A stretch of DNA of 64,000 bases from Neospora caninum Liverpool (lineage: Eukaryota; Apicomplexa; Conoidasida; Eucoccidiorida; Sarcocystidae), in the NCBI RefSeq assembly GCF_000208865.1, contig NC_018395.1, positions 2,697,920-2,761,919 of the forward strand, read 5' to 3'. Positions within the stretch are counted from its first letter, which is position 1. Every line of letters starts with the position of its first letter. The position numbers and the translations under genes were made by a program. This document shows positions 1-12,300 of the stretch, piece by piece. The notes below the pieces were generated by a model. It had not been told where the DNA came from and did no database searches. It was given only the letters and a program-made list of their open reading frames with translations.

Positions 1-50
1 GAGGCGTCGCGGAGGGGACGTATTTGCCGCATGAACTGTCTGTGTTTCAG

Positions 51-545
51 GTTCATCAACTTCCGACTGTCGGCCGGCTATCTCGCTGCTCGGCTCGTCA
101 ACATGTTCCTGAGTCCAAAGGAAGGAACTCGGTTGGGATTTCCGAAGGTACAGGAAATACGCGTATGGTCACTCGCTCTCACTTCTACACGCGCGTCTCA
201 TCGTCCGACTTCTGCGAATGCATATCCCTGTCTAACCGTCCATCGCCTTCTCCCCTGTGTGCGCTTCCAAATCTGTTTCTCTATGTTGATCCATTCATTC
301 TTCTATTTACATGTATCTGTACCTACATCTGTCCACAGCTACTTACATCTGCACTTGTCACTGTTTATATCTATCGATGCTGCGATACAGTTGGTACAAG
401 TGACGGCACAGTCTGTCCATCTGCCACTCGCGCATTGCCGTGCATCTCCCATATATATCCACCTTCAAATATAACCAGCTATATATAAACAGAGGTGTGT
501 AGGAATACAAATATACACATATCCACAAATACATACATACATACA

Positions 546-576
<31 letters not shown>

Positions 577-996
577 GCAACTATATATATATATATATAT
601 TTTTTATGGTCATGTGTGTGTAGATGCATAGAACTGCACGTGGCCTTCGCAGCGTTGCTCAATCCCTTCACTAGGCTTTAAACAAGCGCGTGTTTCTCTG
701 CGTTTCACATAGAAGGGACGCGCCTGGCGCGCTTCTATCGGGCTCGGATAGCCTTTAGACTGTCTCAGTCTCTCTGGGTCTCTGGTCTCCGTCGCAGGTG
801 CTGACTCCCGAGAGAGTCGTGGTGGACTACGCCAGTCCAAATATCTGCAAGGATCTGCACGTGGGCCATCTTCGCTCGGCTGTCGTCGGCGACGCTTTGG
901 CAAAGTAAGGGCCATCTGCACATACCCCGACTTTGGGGCACACATTTCTGCACCTAGTGTCTCAGTGTGTATTCCTATGTCTCTATCAATATATAC

Positions 997-1031
<35 letters not shown>

Positions 1032-4000
1032 TTGGTCTGTATGTGTGTATGTCACTTTCGGTATCGTCGTCCTCAGGGGTTTTACGTGTTTTTGTGTTCA
1101 GTTTTTGTTCTCCGTTCGGCTGGTGCGCGTCTGCACATCTTCGTCATCTCGTCCCTTCACCCGTTGGTTTCTGTCTCTGTGCGTTTTCCGTGTTTGGGTG
1201 TCTGGCGACGGCGGGGTATCGTCCCGAGGCGCTTGTCTGTTTCGCCGGCTCGTCAGCCGTTTGTGCGCGGCCCCCATTGCTTTTTCCTTTCCTCGCTGTC
1301 GCCCGGGGCTGCACTTGTCCCTCGTTTCCCTCCTTGTTGCATGCGTTTGCCAGCTTGCTCGAATTCGCCGGGCACCGGGTGGTTCGGCAAAACCACCTCG
1401 GAGACTTTGGCTGCCCCGCGGCCCTCGTTCTCGGCGCCTTGGAAGACGCCGAGCTGCGAGCGCGCCCTGACGTGCAGGCTCTGAGCGCTGCGCTCCGTGA
1501 GCAGCAGCGGCGGCCTTCGCGCCGACCGGAAGAAGACCGAGAAGAGGCGGAAGAAGCTGTCGAAAGAGACGGCGAAGGCAAAGGCGGCGCAGAAGGCAAA
1601 GGCGACGGCAAAGGAGCGGCGGAAGCACTGAGATCGGGTGATCTCCAAGGTGAAATGCAGGAACCGAGGCCAAGCGCCGAAGGTGCCTACGCACATATTG
1701 ACTGGACAGGCATCTATCAGGTAGGTTCGCTGCCTTCAGTGGCATGCAGAACGCGAAAAAAGGCACGCGACCGTGTTTGTGTTCAGCGGGGCGTCCCAGC
1801 AGAGGGAGGTGGGGCCTCTTTCTGCCTTCATGTCTCGTATGGTTAGCGAAAAACACGCCTTCACCAGACAGCAAGCGAACATTAGGAACTCCTCGTTTTC
1901 TTTTATCTCGGGAAGCTCGTGAGTCGTTTTTCTTCAGGCGAGCGTGCGTGGGTGTCTGGGCGCAGCCGATGTTCGCGCCGTCTCTGGCGGGCTCGCCAGG
2001 CGAGACCTCGGGCCTGCTGGCGTCATTGGGCCACAGGACGTTTTTCCCAGTCAGCCACGATGGTACCCTTCGCGATCCTTAACAAATGAGGAGCAAAGGC
2101 AACTTTAAGCGCGGTCTCTGTACCTGCAGGGCTACTTTTGACCCATTTAACTGTCTCCGGCGACTCTCGGACGCTTTCACACCCGTCAAACCAACACATC
2201 GGGGCAGTGCCTCCCCTCCGTTCTCTGGTCGTCTTGTCAGCTTTTATGGCTTCTCTGCTTCCCTCTTTTGCTTCGGCCGGCTGTGCGTGCCCCGCCCGCC
2301 TTTGCGTCTCTTCAGGCTGCAAAGGCGAAGGTTCAGCAGGACGCGGCTTTCGAACAGGCCTGTGACGCTTTGCTGCTGCGCCTCCAGACCGCGGAGGAGA
2401 CCTCCGCGCTTCGGCAGACGTGGGCGGCACTCCGGCGATTGTCTCTCGAGGTGAGGGGAGCGTGGGGAAACCAAGAGGTTTGTCTCGCCTGGAGACACCG
2501 TGGAGAGGCCCATACGCAAGGGACGGGGCCTGTCTTTGCGGAGCGCGGAGACTCCCGCTGCGGCCTTCTCTCTCAGATGTCTGCTTCTCGCCTGGTCGCC
2601 CTCGTGTTTTGGCGACGGGAGCCGTACACTTGACGGGAGTCCGTCACCCGTACCAAATATATGTTTGCCTGGCGCCGGCCCACGCATTTGTACGTCGATG
2701 CTCACACACACACGCACACGTGTGTCAAGATTGGTTCAACATGAAGGTGCACAGATTTGCTTTCAGTGGAACACTCTAGGTTCCCTGCTATGTGTGCGTG
2801 CGATCCGGTTGCGTACAGCGCTTCGAAAGCACGTATCGACTGTTGGGTCTTCGCCCGCAACAGGTGCGAGGCGAGTCGTTCTACGCTCCCCTGCTTCCTC
2901 GGGTGTTTCACCATCTCCACAGTCGCGGTCTCCTCGCGCTCCGCTCCGGCGCTCTCTGCGGCGTGTTGCCGTCGTCTCGGGCGGCAGCGGACCCGCTGGA
3001 GGGGCCAGACGGAGGCAAAGAAGGACGTGACGACGAGCGGCGCGCAGCAGAGACAAGTGAGAAAGACAGCGACGAAGCAGGATCAAGCCGCCACGCGGCA
3101 GGAGGAGGTCGAGACTTGCCAGAGGCTCCAACGAAGGAAAGAGAGACCGGCGAGCGCGTGAAGGGGCGAGGCGGGGAGGCGAAGGAAGAGGGGTGCGAAG
3201 ACAGCGCAGCAAATGCGAAGCAAGAAGAGGCGTGCGGACTTGAAGCCACGGGCAAGGGGCGAGGTCGAATCGATGAGATCGAGCCTGATCTCCGAGACGT
3301 CGTAGTCCTGAAGAAGCGAGGAGCCACAGTGACGTACTCCGCAACAGATCTTGCGGCGGCTCTCCACAGGTTCGTGTCGTTAAGCAATTCCATATTTCCC
3401 CGGCTTTTCTCAGAGAGTCTGTGTGTACGCTGTATACGAGTGTGTGTGTATATCGCCGTTGTCTGTGTCGGTTTCGTCACATATTGCCGTTCGTTCATCA
3501 CTTTCCTCGTTGTGCTCTACCCTGCGGCTTTTTCGCCTTTTAGCTCGCTCTCCGTTTCCCCCGCTCCTCTCTCTGTGCACGTCGCCCTCCGGCCCATTTG
3601 TCCTTTCGTCTGCTCTATTTCCACCTTCCTCGCGGTTCTTCTTTCTCTCGCAGGTCCGCCTACCTGCAGGCCGACCGCGTCCTGTACGTAGTCGACAGCG
3701 CGCAGGCTTCGCATTTCCAGCGCGTGTTTTCGCTGGCGCATGCATCGGGCATAACATCGCTGAATGCGGATCTGCGTAGGATGCGAAGCCTGAGGAACGC
3801 GACGGGCGAGACGCCGATGGACCGTGCGGCAGACGGATCGGAAGCAGAGAATGGAAACGATGCTGTGTGGGTTCGCGGAGTCGAAGGCGTGAGAACTGGA
3901 GAAGCGTGGGGTACGAGACGTGAGGACGTCCAGGCAGATGACGGCGTCCACGGATTCCGTCCAGAGGCAAAGGTCCACGGAACTGAAAGAGTGCCTCTAG

Positions 4001-6000
4001 GCGTAAGTCAACGTGACGGCGAGGGGGCCGGAGTCTCCGCGGCCAGCGACAGCGAGGCGAGGGAGGCGGTCCCCGTCGAAAGAAGTCGCCCAGACGGTGC
4101 TTGCGCGAAGCGAAGTTTCCGCGACGACGCGCTGACGGAACTGACCCACGTGGCAGTTGGCATCGTGAAAAATCCAGCGGGGACGAAAATGAAATCGCGC
4201 GCAGGGTCGGCGCCCCTGCTTGCTGATCTTCTTCGAGACGCCATTCGCCAAGCCGGTAGGACAGTCACCCAGAAAAAAACCCGCTCGAGCGAGGTTTTCT
4301 CGCGGCCCCATCCAGGAAGGGAAGCCTCCGAGGTTTCCAATCTGTGAAGCGTCACCCTTTTTGCGCACGTGCTCAACGCGGTTTTCTCGGTCGCCTGAAC
4401 GGCACATGACCGTCCGTTTCTCCTCCCTTGCGCTGCCGTGCGTCGGGGCATACTTTATCTTTCATGTGGCGAAAAGCGCTGGTTTGTTTGTCGCCCCCTA
4501 CGGTGCATGCGTCTCGGCTTTTTCTCTCCTGTCCTGTCGCTGTCTCGACAGAAGGCACCCTCGGGAGAAGGACGAATGAGTGTCTCCACGCGCGAACTTC
4601 GGACGCTGCCGACGGTCCCGAAGGTTGCCGCGATAAGGCTCGGATACTTGGTGAGGAGGCCTCGTTTTGTGCACTTTTCGAACGGGTCGGCCAGCGGACG
4701 CAACCTGGCGCACGCGTCTGCGCTCACAGCCAGGAGATGTGTTCGCTCCCCAGCATTTTAAATCCTTTAGCGGCTGCGTGGTAGGGGGGGCGTCCTTCGG
4801 CACGTGCTCTTTTGGCGTTTTGTCACTCGCGACGTCACGTCGCTCGGGGCACGCGCCACGCTGGGATTCGCGTCAAGGGAACCTTTTGGAGCCCGTTGCG
4901 CTTCGAGACTTCTATTGCAGGAAGACACACATCGCCAACGGTTATAGGGCGCTTGCGGTATCGAAGTTCTTGTACGTAAAAATATATGTAAAGGGTGCAG
5001 GATGTGGGGGTAACTAAGGTTGCGTGGGAGAGTGGTTTTGGAGACAAGTGTTGTGAATGGTTTGGAGCCGCGTTCGTTATTGCCGGTCTTCTCTTCAGGA
5101 ATTGCCGCAGTGAAATACGCAGAGTTGAGTACAAGGCGAGACGTTGATTACGTGTTTTCTCCTGACAAAATGCTGAGTCCCAAAGGCAATACGGCGCCGT
5201 ATATCCTCTACTCGTTGGTGCGCGTGAAAGGCATTCTTCGCCGCGCAGGATGGACTGCCGGCGTCCCGACAGAACTCCACGGACGTAAGTTTGTCGCACA
5301 GAGAGAGCGAAAGCGAACAAAAAAAACACTGGAGAGTCACCTGGACAGGTCGGCGGAACACGTGAAGCGCACTGGTGGGCTCGCCGCCTCGCTCAGACGC
5401 TTTTCTCGCGTGTCTCGGGTTCCAGTGGCGTCCTAATTAAGATCGGTCGCAGATTGGCAGAGCTCGAAGCGAGCATTCACGGGAGGGGCAGAATGCGGGA
5501 AAGCGTGCAGCGCACGGCAGGAGCTGCTACGACGTCGCGTATCGAGAAACACTCCAGCTGTTAGACAGACTGTCGGCAGCGTGTGCTGTCGTTTTCCGAT
5601 ATTCGAAGCGGCGAAGCTGCGCGTCGCCCCATTTCGTACACTGCTGCCTGCCATGGGTGTCTCTCGATGCACGCACCCTGGTGTCCGTTCAGACAACAAC
5701 CTCCAATCCGACATCGTTTACCATCTGCACCAAAACGGCCTTGATCGTCAGCTGGCCGTGCGGCTGCTGGGATTCGCGATGGCTGTCCAGGACGCGATAG
5801 AGACACTCATGCCGAGCAAACTGACGGCGTATCTGTATTCTCTCTGTTTGGCTTTCAATGCGTTCTACGAAAAATGTGAAGTCACCAAGGCGGTGGATGA
5901 GGGACTCCGGTTGACGAGGCTGCTTCTCGTTCACGGAGTCCGACAAATCTTGGAAACGAGTTTGGACCTCCTCGGCATTCAAGCCGTCGACACCTTGTAG
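51..6000 (+). CDS. Arginyl-tRNA synthetase, 3' part (5' end outside window)
   Basis: This class I synthetase charges tRNA-Arg with arginine. Nine exons can be joined in phase: 51-147, 798-904, 1354-1720, 2316-2450, 2819-3369, 3654-4255, 4552-4650, 5099-5284 and 5693-6000, giving 816 residues to a TAG stop. The HIGH signature is HVGHLRS, near 858-878, in the context [18 protein letters not shown]. The KMSKS region is degenerate, as is common in eukaryotic Arg[11 protein letters not shown] in exon 3654-4255, and [19 protein letters not shown] in exon 5099-5284. The last exon carries the all-helical DALR anticodon-binding domain, ending in the typical LLGI-type tail. Three highly charged low-complexity insertions sit at the end of exon 1354-1720, in the middle of 2819-3369 and in 3770-4140. 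The N-terminus, and so any targeting signal, lies left of the window, so cytosolic or organellar location cannot be decided. The family call is secure. Confidence 0.93.
531..601. repeat. (ACAT)n followed by (TA)n in an ArgRS intron
   Basis: About eleven ACAT units at 531-574 are followed by about ten TA units at 582-601. Both lie inside the intron between exons 51-147 and 798-904. Confidence 0.95.
989..1033. repeat. (TA)n microsatellite in an ArgRS intron
   Basis: A nearly pure TA tract, interrupted by two ACAT steps, lies inside the intron between exons 798-904 and 1354-1720. Confidence 0.95.
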
Positions 6001-6841
6001 AAACGACGGAGGCCCCCGGCCTGGCGGCCGACCAACGCCAAGGTCTGTGAAGGCTTGTCGCCGTTACCGCGCATCCCGTCGCCCAGAAATTGCCGTTCTG
6101 ACGCTTTCTATCGCCGTCTATTAATCCATGGCTCTCTCAGCTTTATCTATCCCTCTGCCTACGCGCGTTTGGACTGAGGTGAATGCATTCTGCCGCGACA
6201 GCGGTTAACTTTTCCGTGGCTGTGCATCCCCAGGGCATGCGTGCCTGGCTACGAGTGTTTTCTGGGAAGCAGGCGATCTGTCTGCAGAGCTCCCGAGCAG
6301 CGTGACCGTCACATCAATTATCTGGCGACGCACAAATATAGTCACGACAGTTTTATTGTATTTGTGACGCGAGGCGACGTGTTGATTTGTGGAATGAATG
6401 ACACCGTTGTTGTCATCTCGCTTGCGCAAACGGGTGAGATTCTGACACGGTTCACACCATGTTTTCTGGAAAGTAAATGCTGATGCTTATGTCCTTTTCA
6501 CCGAAATAAGAACAGACATAGAATCACAGAAAGACTACACCTGACCAACGGCTGACGTGGTGCTGTCTGCACGCTTTTCGTTCGGCTTTGCTCCATCGCT
6601 CTCCGTCAGCGCCCAGAGAAAAGGATACAAAATTCAAATTTGTTTTGCCTCCCGGTTGTTCGTCGGGTGCTCCCCTGCTCCATGTGGCCACAACGCTCAC
6701 GGTCCTACTGATGCAAACGACGCAGACACAAGGTGGGTGAACGTTCAACAACGCCGCGACCTGTGAATACGAATTTGAACGGCACGAATAGTTTGGGACA
6801 TGCGCGGTTCCGTACTGCATCGTTCGCGGGGAACGTATATG

Positions 6842-6888
<47 letters not shown>

Positions 6889-9328
6889 ATATAAATTCGC
6901 ACTTAGGGGCGCGTTGTAGACGCGTGCCCACGACTCATGAATTGATGCCACCATTTGCCTCTTTCGTCTCTTCTTCACGCTCTGCGTGCAGAGGCATGCA
7001 GACAGGTAGCTGGAGGAATGCAAACAGGGAAGGGCGACACCAGCCAGCGACCGCGTGGAATAGATGTCGCACTGGCTCTGGCTTGTATCCAGGAACGGCG
7101 CGAATTGCCACACGTTCTTGGAGACGATTTTCACGTCGTCGAATCTGAAGAGGAAATTGCCGTCGTCTGAAGGAAATGCCTGCAATCACCTGTACGTAGG
7201 CTTCACGTTCCAGTGCAGGTTGCAGACGTTTGGCGTGAAAAATTCTGTTTGATATATACAAAAGACACTGTCGCGTCAGCAGCGTCGCCATTCACTGTCT
7301 AGGCACCTGACAGAGAAGGGACAACCTTTTTTCTGAGGCCGCATTTTATTGCACGGGTGTTGCAGCCGAGTAAAGACACACATCCTTGGCCTTTCCGTGC
7401 GCAGAAAGTTTCAGTCTCCTGAAGGCGTAATGTATGCAGGGCGTTCGCTCGGTGTGCAGCGTAGAACCGTTCCTTTCCCCAATGAAGCATCTGTACCTTT
7501 CCACGTGATTTGAGCATATCTACGTATGTGTACATCCATATGCATGCGTACATAGTGTTGCGGCTTGTTCAGAATCTTGCTGTGTTCGGGATTTTTCCAC
7601 GGGCTCATCAACGCCTTGAAGGATATTCGTCGTGTATGTGTATCTGTTTATCTGCCGCTTCAAAAAAAAGTGAGTGCTCCCGTTTCTCGTGTGGAATTGA
7701 CTGCCTCCACCTGCGCAAAGTTACCTCGTACGTTCTTCTGTGGCAAATAGTTGTCCCGGAGAATGCTTGGCGTATGCGCGTGAGGTGCATAAAGTCCTTC
7801 CTTGAGTCACGGACGAACAGCAATCGGCTTCTTAGCGTCATTGTATTACTCCTTAGACAGGAGCAACCGATTCTCTCAATAATCCGTCTTCGCCGGCTTT
7901 CGTCGACCGGTTTTCTGCGATTTTCCCCGCTCCTCTGCTGTGCTTCTCTTTACCTCTATTTTCTTTTTCCGCTTTTTTCTCTGCCTTGTTCCTCTCCCTT
8001 GTCCCCTCCTGTGAGTCTGCCATACGTGCTGTCTTTCGCTTCGCCTTTCTCTTTGCCTTATGTTTCCTCATGTTTCGCCGCTTTCCTGTTCTATCGCTCT
8101 GCGTTTCCTAACCACGACCGCCTCTGGGTCATTGTCGAGAAAGCGAAACGCTTCGGCAGGAGTCCTCTTGGCAGTATGGCAAGGCAGTACATAGGTCCGA
8201 TAATTCTAATGATTTGAGACGTGTATTGTGGCTTCCTGCGTGTACTGTGTGCAGACCATAAATATCCATGAGTCCTGCACGCCCGTACAAAGAACTGGAT
8301 ATATTAGTGTTTACTGCATCTGCGCCTGCAGGATGAATAACAGCACACCTCTACCGGATGCCGCTGCTCCTGGCCCGATCTCCCCAAACAACAGGATTCG
8401 CCGTCCTGAATATTCACGCGACCTCGTCGTTAAGGCTAGGCACATTTTTCATTTCAAAGGCATACATGTATGCATTTAGGCCTATATACATATCTGTACA
8501 GAGAGATGGTGATAGAAATGGAAGACACTGGCAGTTCACCTAAGAGTGTACATGTGTGGATGAGCATTATGAATGCAGAATGCTCACGGGCAATTAGATA
8601 AATGTTTTGATATACTCCCGCGGGCCTCCCATATACTGAAAACATCATTTGCACAGTTGCCTCCATGCCTGTCAGTTTTCCCGATTATACCGCGTACCTA
8701 TGTTTGTCCTTCTTCCACAGCGCTACTACATAAAGCCATCACTCACGTTTCCTCGTCGGCCCCGATTTTGACCAAAACTATAGTGGCGATCTAAAAGCTT
8801 AATCCAAGCAAAAGGTTATGGCACAAGAGCTGGCCCCTTCGCTGGACTCCCGAGAATCTGAAGACGTTCCACACACGATTTGTGTGTAAGCGGTCATTGA
8901 GACTCTCGTCTCTTCAGTCGCCTCCGACATATTCATGAAAGAAACAACATTCAGAAAAAGACGGGAGCTGTCCACGGGTTCCTCAGTCGGCGAAGGGCAC
9001 CAAGCAATACTGTCCTAGCAATCCTAGTAAACATGCGGAAACAAGTGTGTGACAAGGCATCCAATCATTGCTGCGCTACACAGGAGGGGATTGTCAGCTA
9101 ATGACGAAATAGCATCGTTCAGGCACAATAGAGCTCGAAATCCGAAAGTGCTTTGCACTCCTTTGAGACCGACACCGACCAGTATGCCCTGAGTCCCTGA
9201 AGGACCCGACTACGGCTCCACAGCCACGCAAATAAAATACTCTTCGGCTGCAGTGCGAGTGCATTTACGCCGACGAGTCACTCAACGTCGTGCACTGCGA
9301 TGCCGTCGCGTTTTGGCGACGGTCCGGT
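6001..9328. other. Intergenic region between convergent genes
   Basis: This 3.3-kb stretch separates the ArgRS stop codon from the stop codon of the opposing large gene. I see no exon series, tRNA or conserved protein motif in it. It holds a TA tract (6835-6894) and a pyrimidine-rich stretch near 7910-8080. Parts are presumably 3' untranslated sequence of both neighbours. Confidence 0.6.
6835..6894. repeat. (TA)n microsatellite, intergenic
   Basis: A compound TA tract with ACAT interruptions, about 830 bases after the ArgRS stop. It is one of only three TA tracts in the window outside an annotated intron. Confidence 0.95.
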
Positions 9329-12300
9329 TCACGAGTCAGCACAAGATTCACCCTCCCTTACCCCTTCCGAACTTACCGGTTCACCCTGTGCACTGTCGCT
9401 CTCCTGCGAAGGCGATGGCAATCTGTCGTCGTCCACTACAGCTTGCCCAACAAGATCCCATCTTTCGTTGTTGATGATTTCCGTACACAATCGAGCTCGA
9501 TGTCGGCACAGGAAGATGAAATTCAAAACCAGGTCCTCTAGCTGTTCTTCAGCGGGAGTCAAGTCTTGCTTCGCAAGTACGCTGCAATTGGCCATTGCTG
9601 TCGATAGCATAGTCTCCGCTTCCAGTGCTGCCGCCCCCATACGGGAAATGAGTGTCAGACGAAGTTCCGTTGCCCGACGACTAGAATCGTCGATCAAGCT
9701 CTCCAGTATTCCACCTGCTACGGCTCTTTGCTCTGCGAGGCTTCCCCGCACGGCGTCTACAACTTCCAGTAGCTGCATCGCTGAACGCACAAGGGGCCAG
9801 TCTGCGTCGCCTCCTGTTGCTCCACCGTCTTCAGCTGCCTCACCCACTGCTCGTGAGCTCGCTTCCGCCTGGCCAGTTCCCCTGGTGGAGGGATCCGCAC
9901 AACTCTGGCAGTCCGACGGTACATCAGCTGGGCTGTTGTCTGACGGCTCACCCTGATCGCTGGTCTGCTGCGACGCTACATGGGCCTCCTCCTCGCTGCT
10001 TATTTGGCTTAATGCTTTCTCAATGGCAGCGGTAAGGGTTCGGCGGGCAGCCGCGCGGTATGGGGCAAAAGTGTGTTGAGCAGCGACTGCCGACACGCGG
10101 AGGAGCCGCTGTTTCCTGAACTTTTCCATGCCCATAAGCCATAGCGCCGTGTTCTGGAGCTCCGCCTCCCCTTTTCTTAGGTATTCTAACCGCTGCTTCT
10201 CTTCCTCGGTCAGTGAAGCCTCGCCAGCAGCCACGCGATCTCGAATCAGACTGGTCGCCATACGTATTTCTTGTACAGTGTTCTCCAGCAGTCTGCGGAT
10301 CGATCTCGTCTTCTTCAGACATTCGCGCTGGTATGCCATGTTCTCGTGCGCGGATTCGACGGCTAGCTCCGACCAACTCTCGTCTGAGGCTGCCTGCTCG
10401 AGCGCCGTAATCTCCTTGCTGTCTGCATCGGTCAGATCTACGCCATGCAGCGCCTGAAGTGTCGGTTTAATAATGTCAATTCGCCGTAACGTTTCGTGTG
10501 TAATCGCAAGCAACCGCTCCATCTGGGGAACCAACGACTGTCGGTTTGGGTCCGCCGGCTTCCCTGGTTCGGTCTCACCTCCCTGCCAAGACCCTTCATC
10601 GTCTGACGACGAAAAGGTGCCGGCCTGTGAAGAGTGCGCACCTTTGCCATGGAAAGAAGACGTCGTTCCTACGCCCTTGTGCTTCACTCGTCTCTTCTTT
10701 CGCTTCCTACTCGGCACTTTTGGCCGTGCACCTCCGTACGCCTCAGCAGGCGCCGCAGCTGGCGGAGGGGCGGCCTCACTTGCGCGTGAAGCAGCACTGT
10801 GTTCCTCTGTCTCACTTTGACCGAGAGTCTCCTCCGTGGAAGGTTTCTGCTCTAGGGGCTGACTTCCCGTGGCGCCTGGAGATGCTCGCGGCCGGGATCG
10901 CGCCTCACAAGTAGTTGCACCACCCGTTTCACTTTCCCCACGTGTTTCGGTGCTCTGGGGGACACTCGGCTCTTGCTTCTCCTCTTGGCCTGCGTTCCGG
11001 TTCCGTCGCTGACAAACTTGTTCGCTGCGTTTCTTTTTCTGCTCCCCTCCCTGTAGACGCTGTTGTGTTCCTGCGCTGGCAGCAAAGGGTCCGGAATGCG
11101 CGTCCTTCAAGCTTGCAGGTTTCGTGCCTGCATGACTACTCGTGTCCACAGACGCGGTGCCACAACTGGGGTCTCGCTTGGTCGAGTCGAGCAAACCGAC
11201 ATCAAGTTGTTTGCCTGCTTCCCGCGGAGCGTCCTCAGGAGGCCTACGATCCGCTGACGGCTTCGTTGAGTCCTCTGCAGTGCTGGGCGCAGCGGGCTGC
11301 CGGGGTTTCTGTTCTCCTCGGGCCGTGTCATGAGGCCTTTCGTCTGTTTGTTCGCTCTGCGCCGATACTCTGTGTCCGCACACGGATTCCTCTGTGGCGT
11401 GTACCCCCGCTTTGTCAGCTGGAGTCGGCGATGGCGGCCGGTGAACTGTCGGAACCAGATCACGGGCTGGCTCTTCAAATCCTTTTGCTTGCAGGCGGTC
11501 GGCGCTTGGTGTCGACCTCGCCGGTGGTGCAGGCTGAGGCATCGCCTCCTCTACCCTTTCGTCGCCCTCCGCCTTGGGCCGCTCACCCTGTCCTGGTCCT
11601 ATCTCTTGGTTGTCGATGGGGCTGACAGGCAGCTGCGATTCCTTCTCCTTCGGCACTCCTGCAGTGCCCTTGCCGTGATCTCCTCCGCCCGGTCCGCTGT
11701 GAGTCCGGGCGGTAGCGGCAGCCGACTCGGCCCAAGCAGCAGACTCTGCTCGCTTGACACCGGACGTCCTGGGACGAGGCCTGGCCCCACCTCGATCACG
11801 ACCGTCAGATGATGACGTCGCCCGTCCACCGCGTCTTGTGGGCGGATCCGGAGGCATCTGCCATGGTCTACGGCGCGTCCCTGATGGACTACGGCGATAC
11901 GCTACGGATCGAGGGGCACGTTCCGTAGGACGATTTACGGATCGTCTCCATGCTGGTGGCCCAGAGGCAACCATAGCTGCTGCCTTGACACAGGGTTGCT
12001 CGGTGGATGAAACAACGGGGGGATGTTGACGCACACGCTGTGGCAGGTGGGGGCCTGCTGCACTGGAGGCCGGTGAACGAGAGGGCCCGCCGACTCCTGC
12101 ATTTTCTGGGGTATCGCGTGCCCTGGATGTGTCTGGCTGCTGGACGCTGATAGCACCGGCCACTGGACCTGTTGTTCGCGCGGAGCTCTCTACCGACGAC
12201 GCTGGGATGCGGCGAGGCCGGTGGTCAGATGCTTGCTTCCTGTCGCTTCTCTGTGTAGCTTTCGTCACCACCGTTGCCCATGGAGCCCCTCCAGACGTCT

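Noticed and set aside
1098..1874. 258-codon minus-strand frame
   Set aside because: It is antisense to the ArgRS exon at 1354-1720, whose sequence matches the family; it is Arg/Pro-rich with no motif.
5433..5690. Extra ArgRS exon between 5284 and 5693
   Set aside because: The phases of the flanking exons already agree, and the family sequence continues directly from one to the other; no conserved residues lie between.
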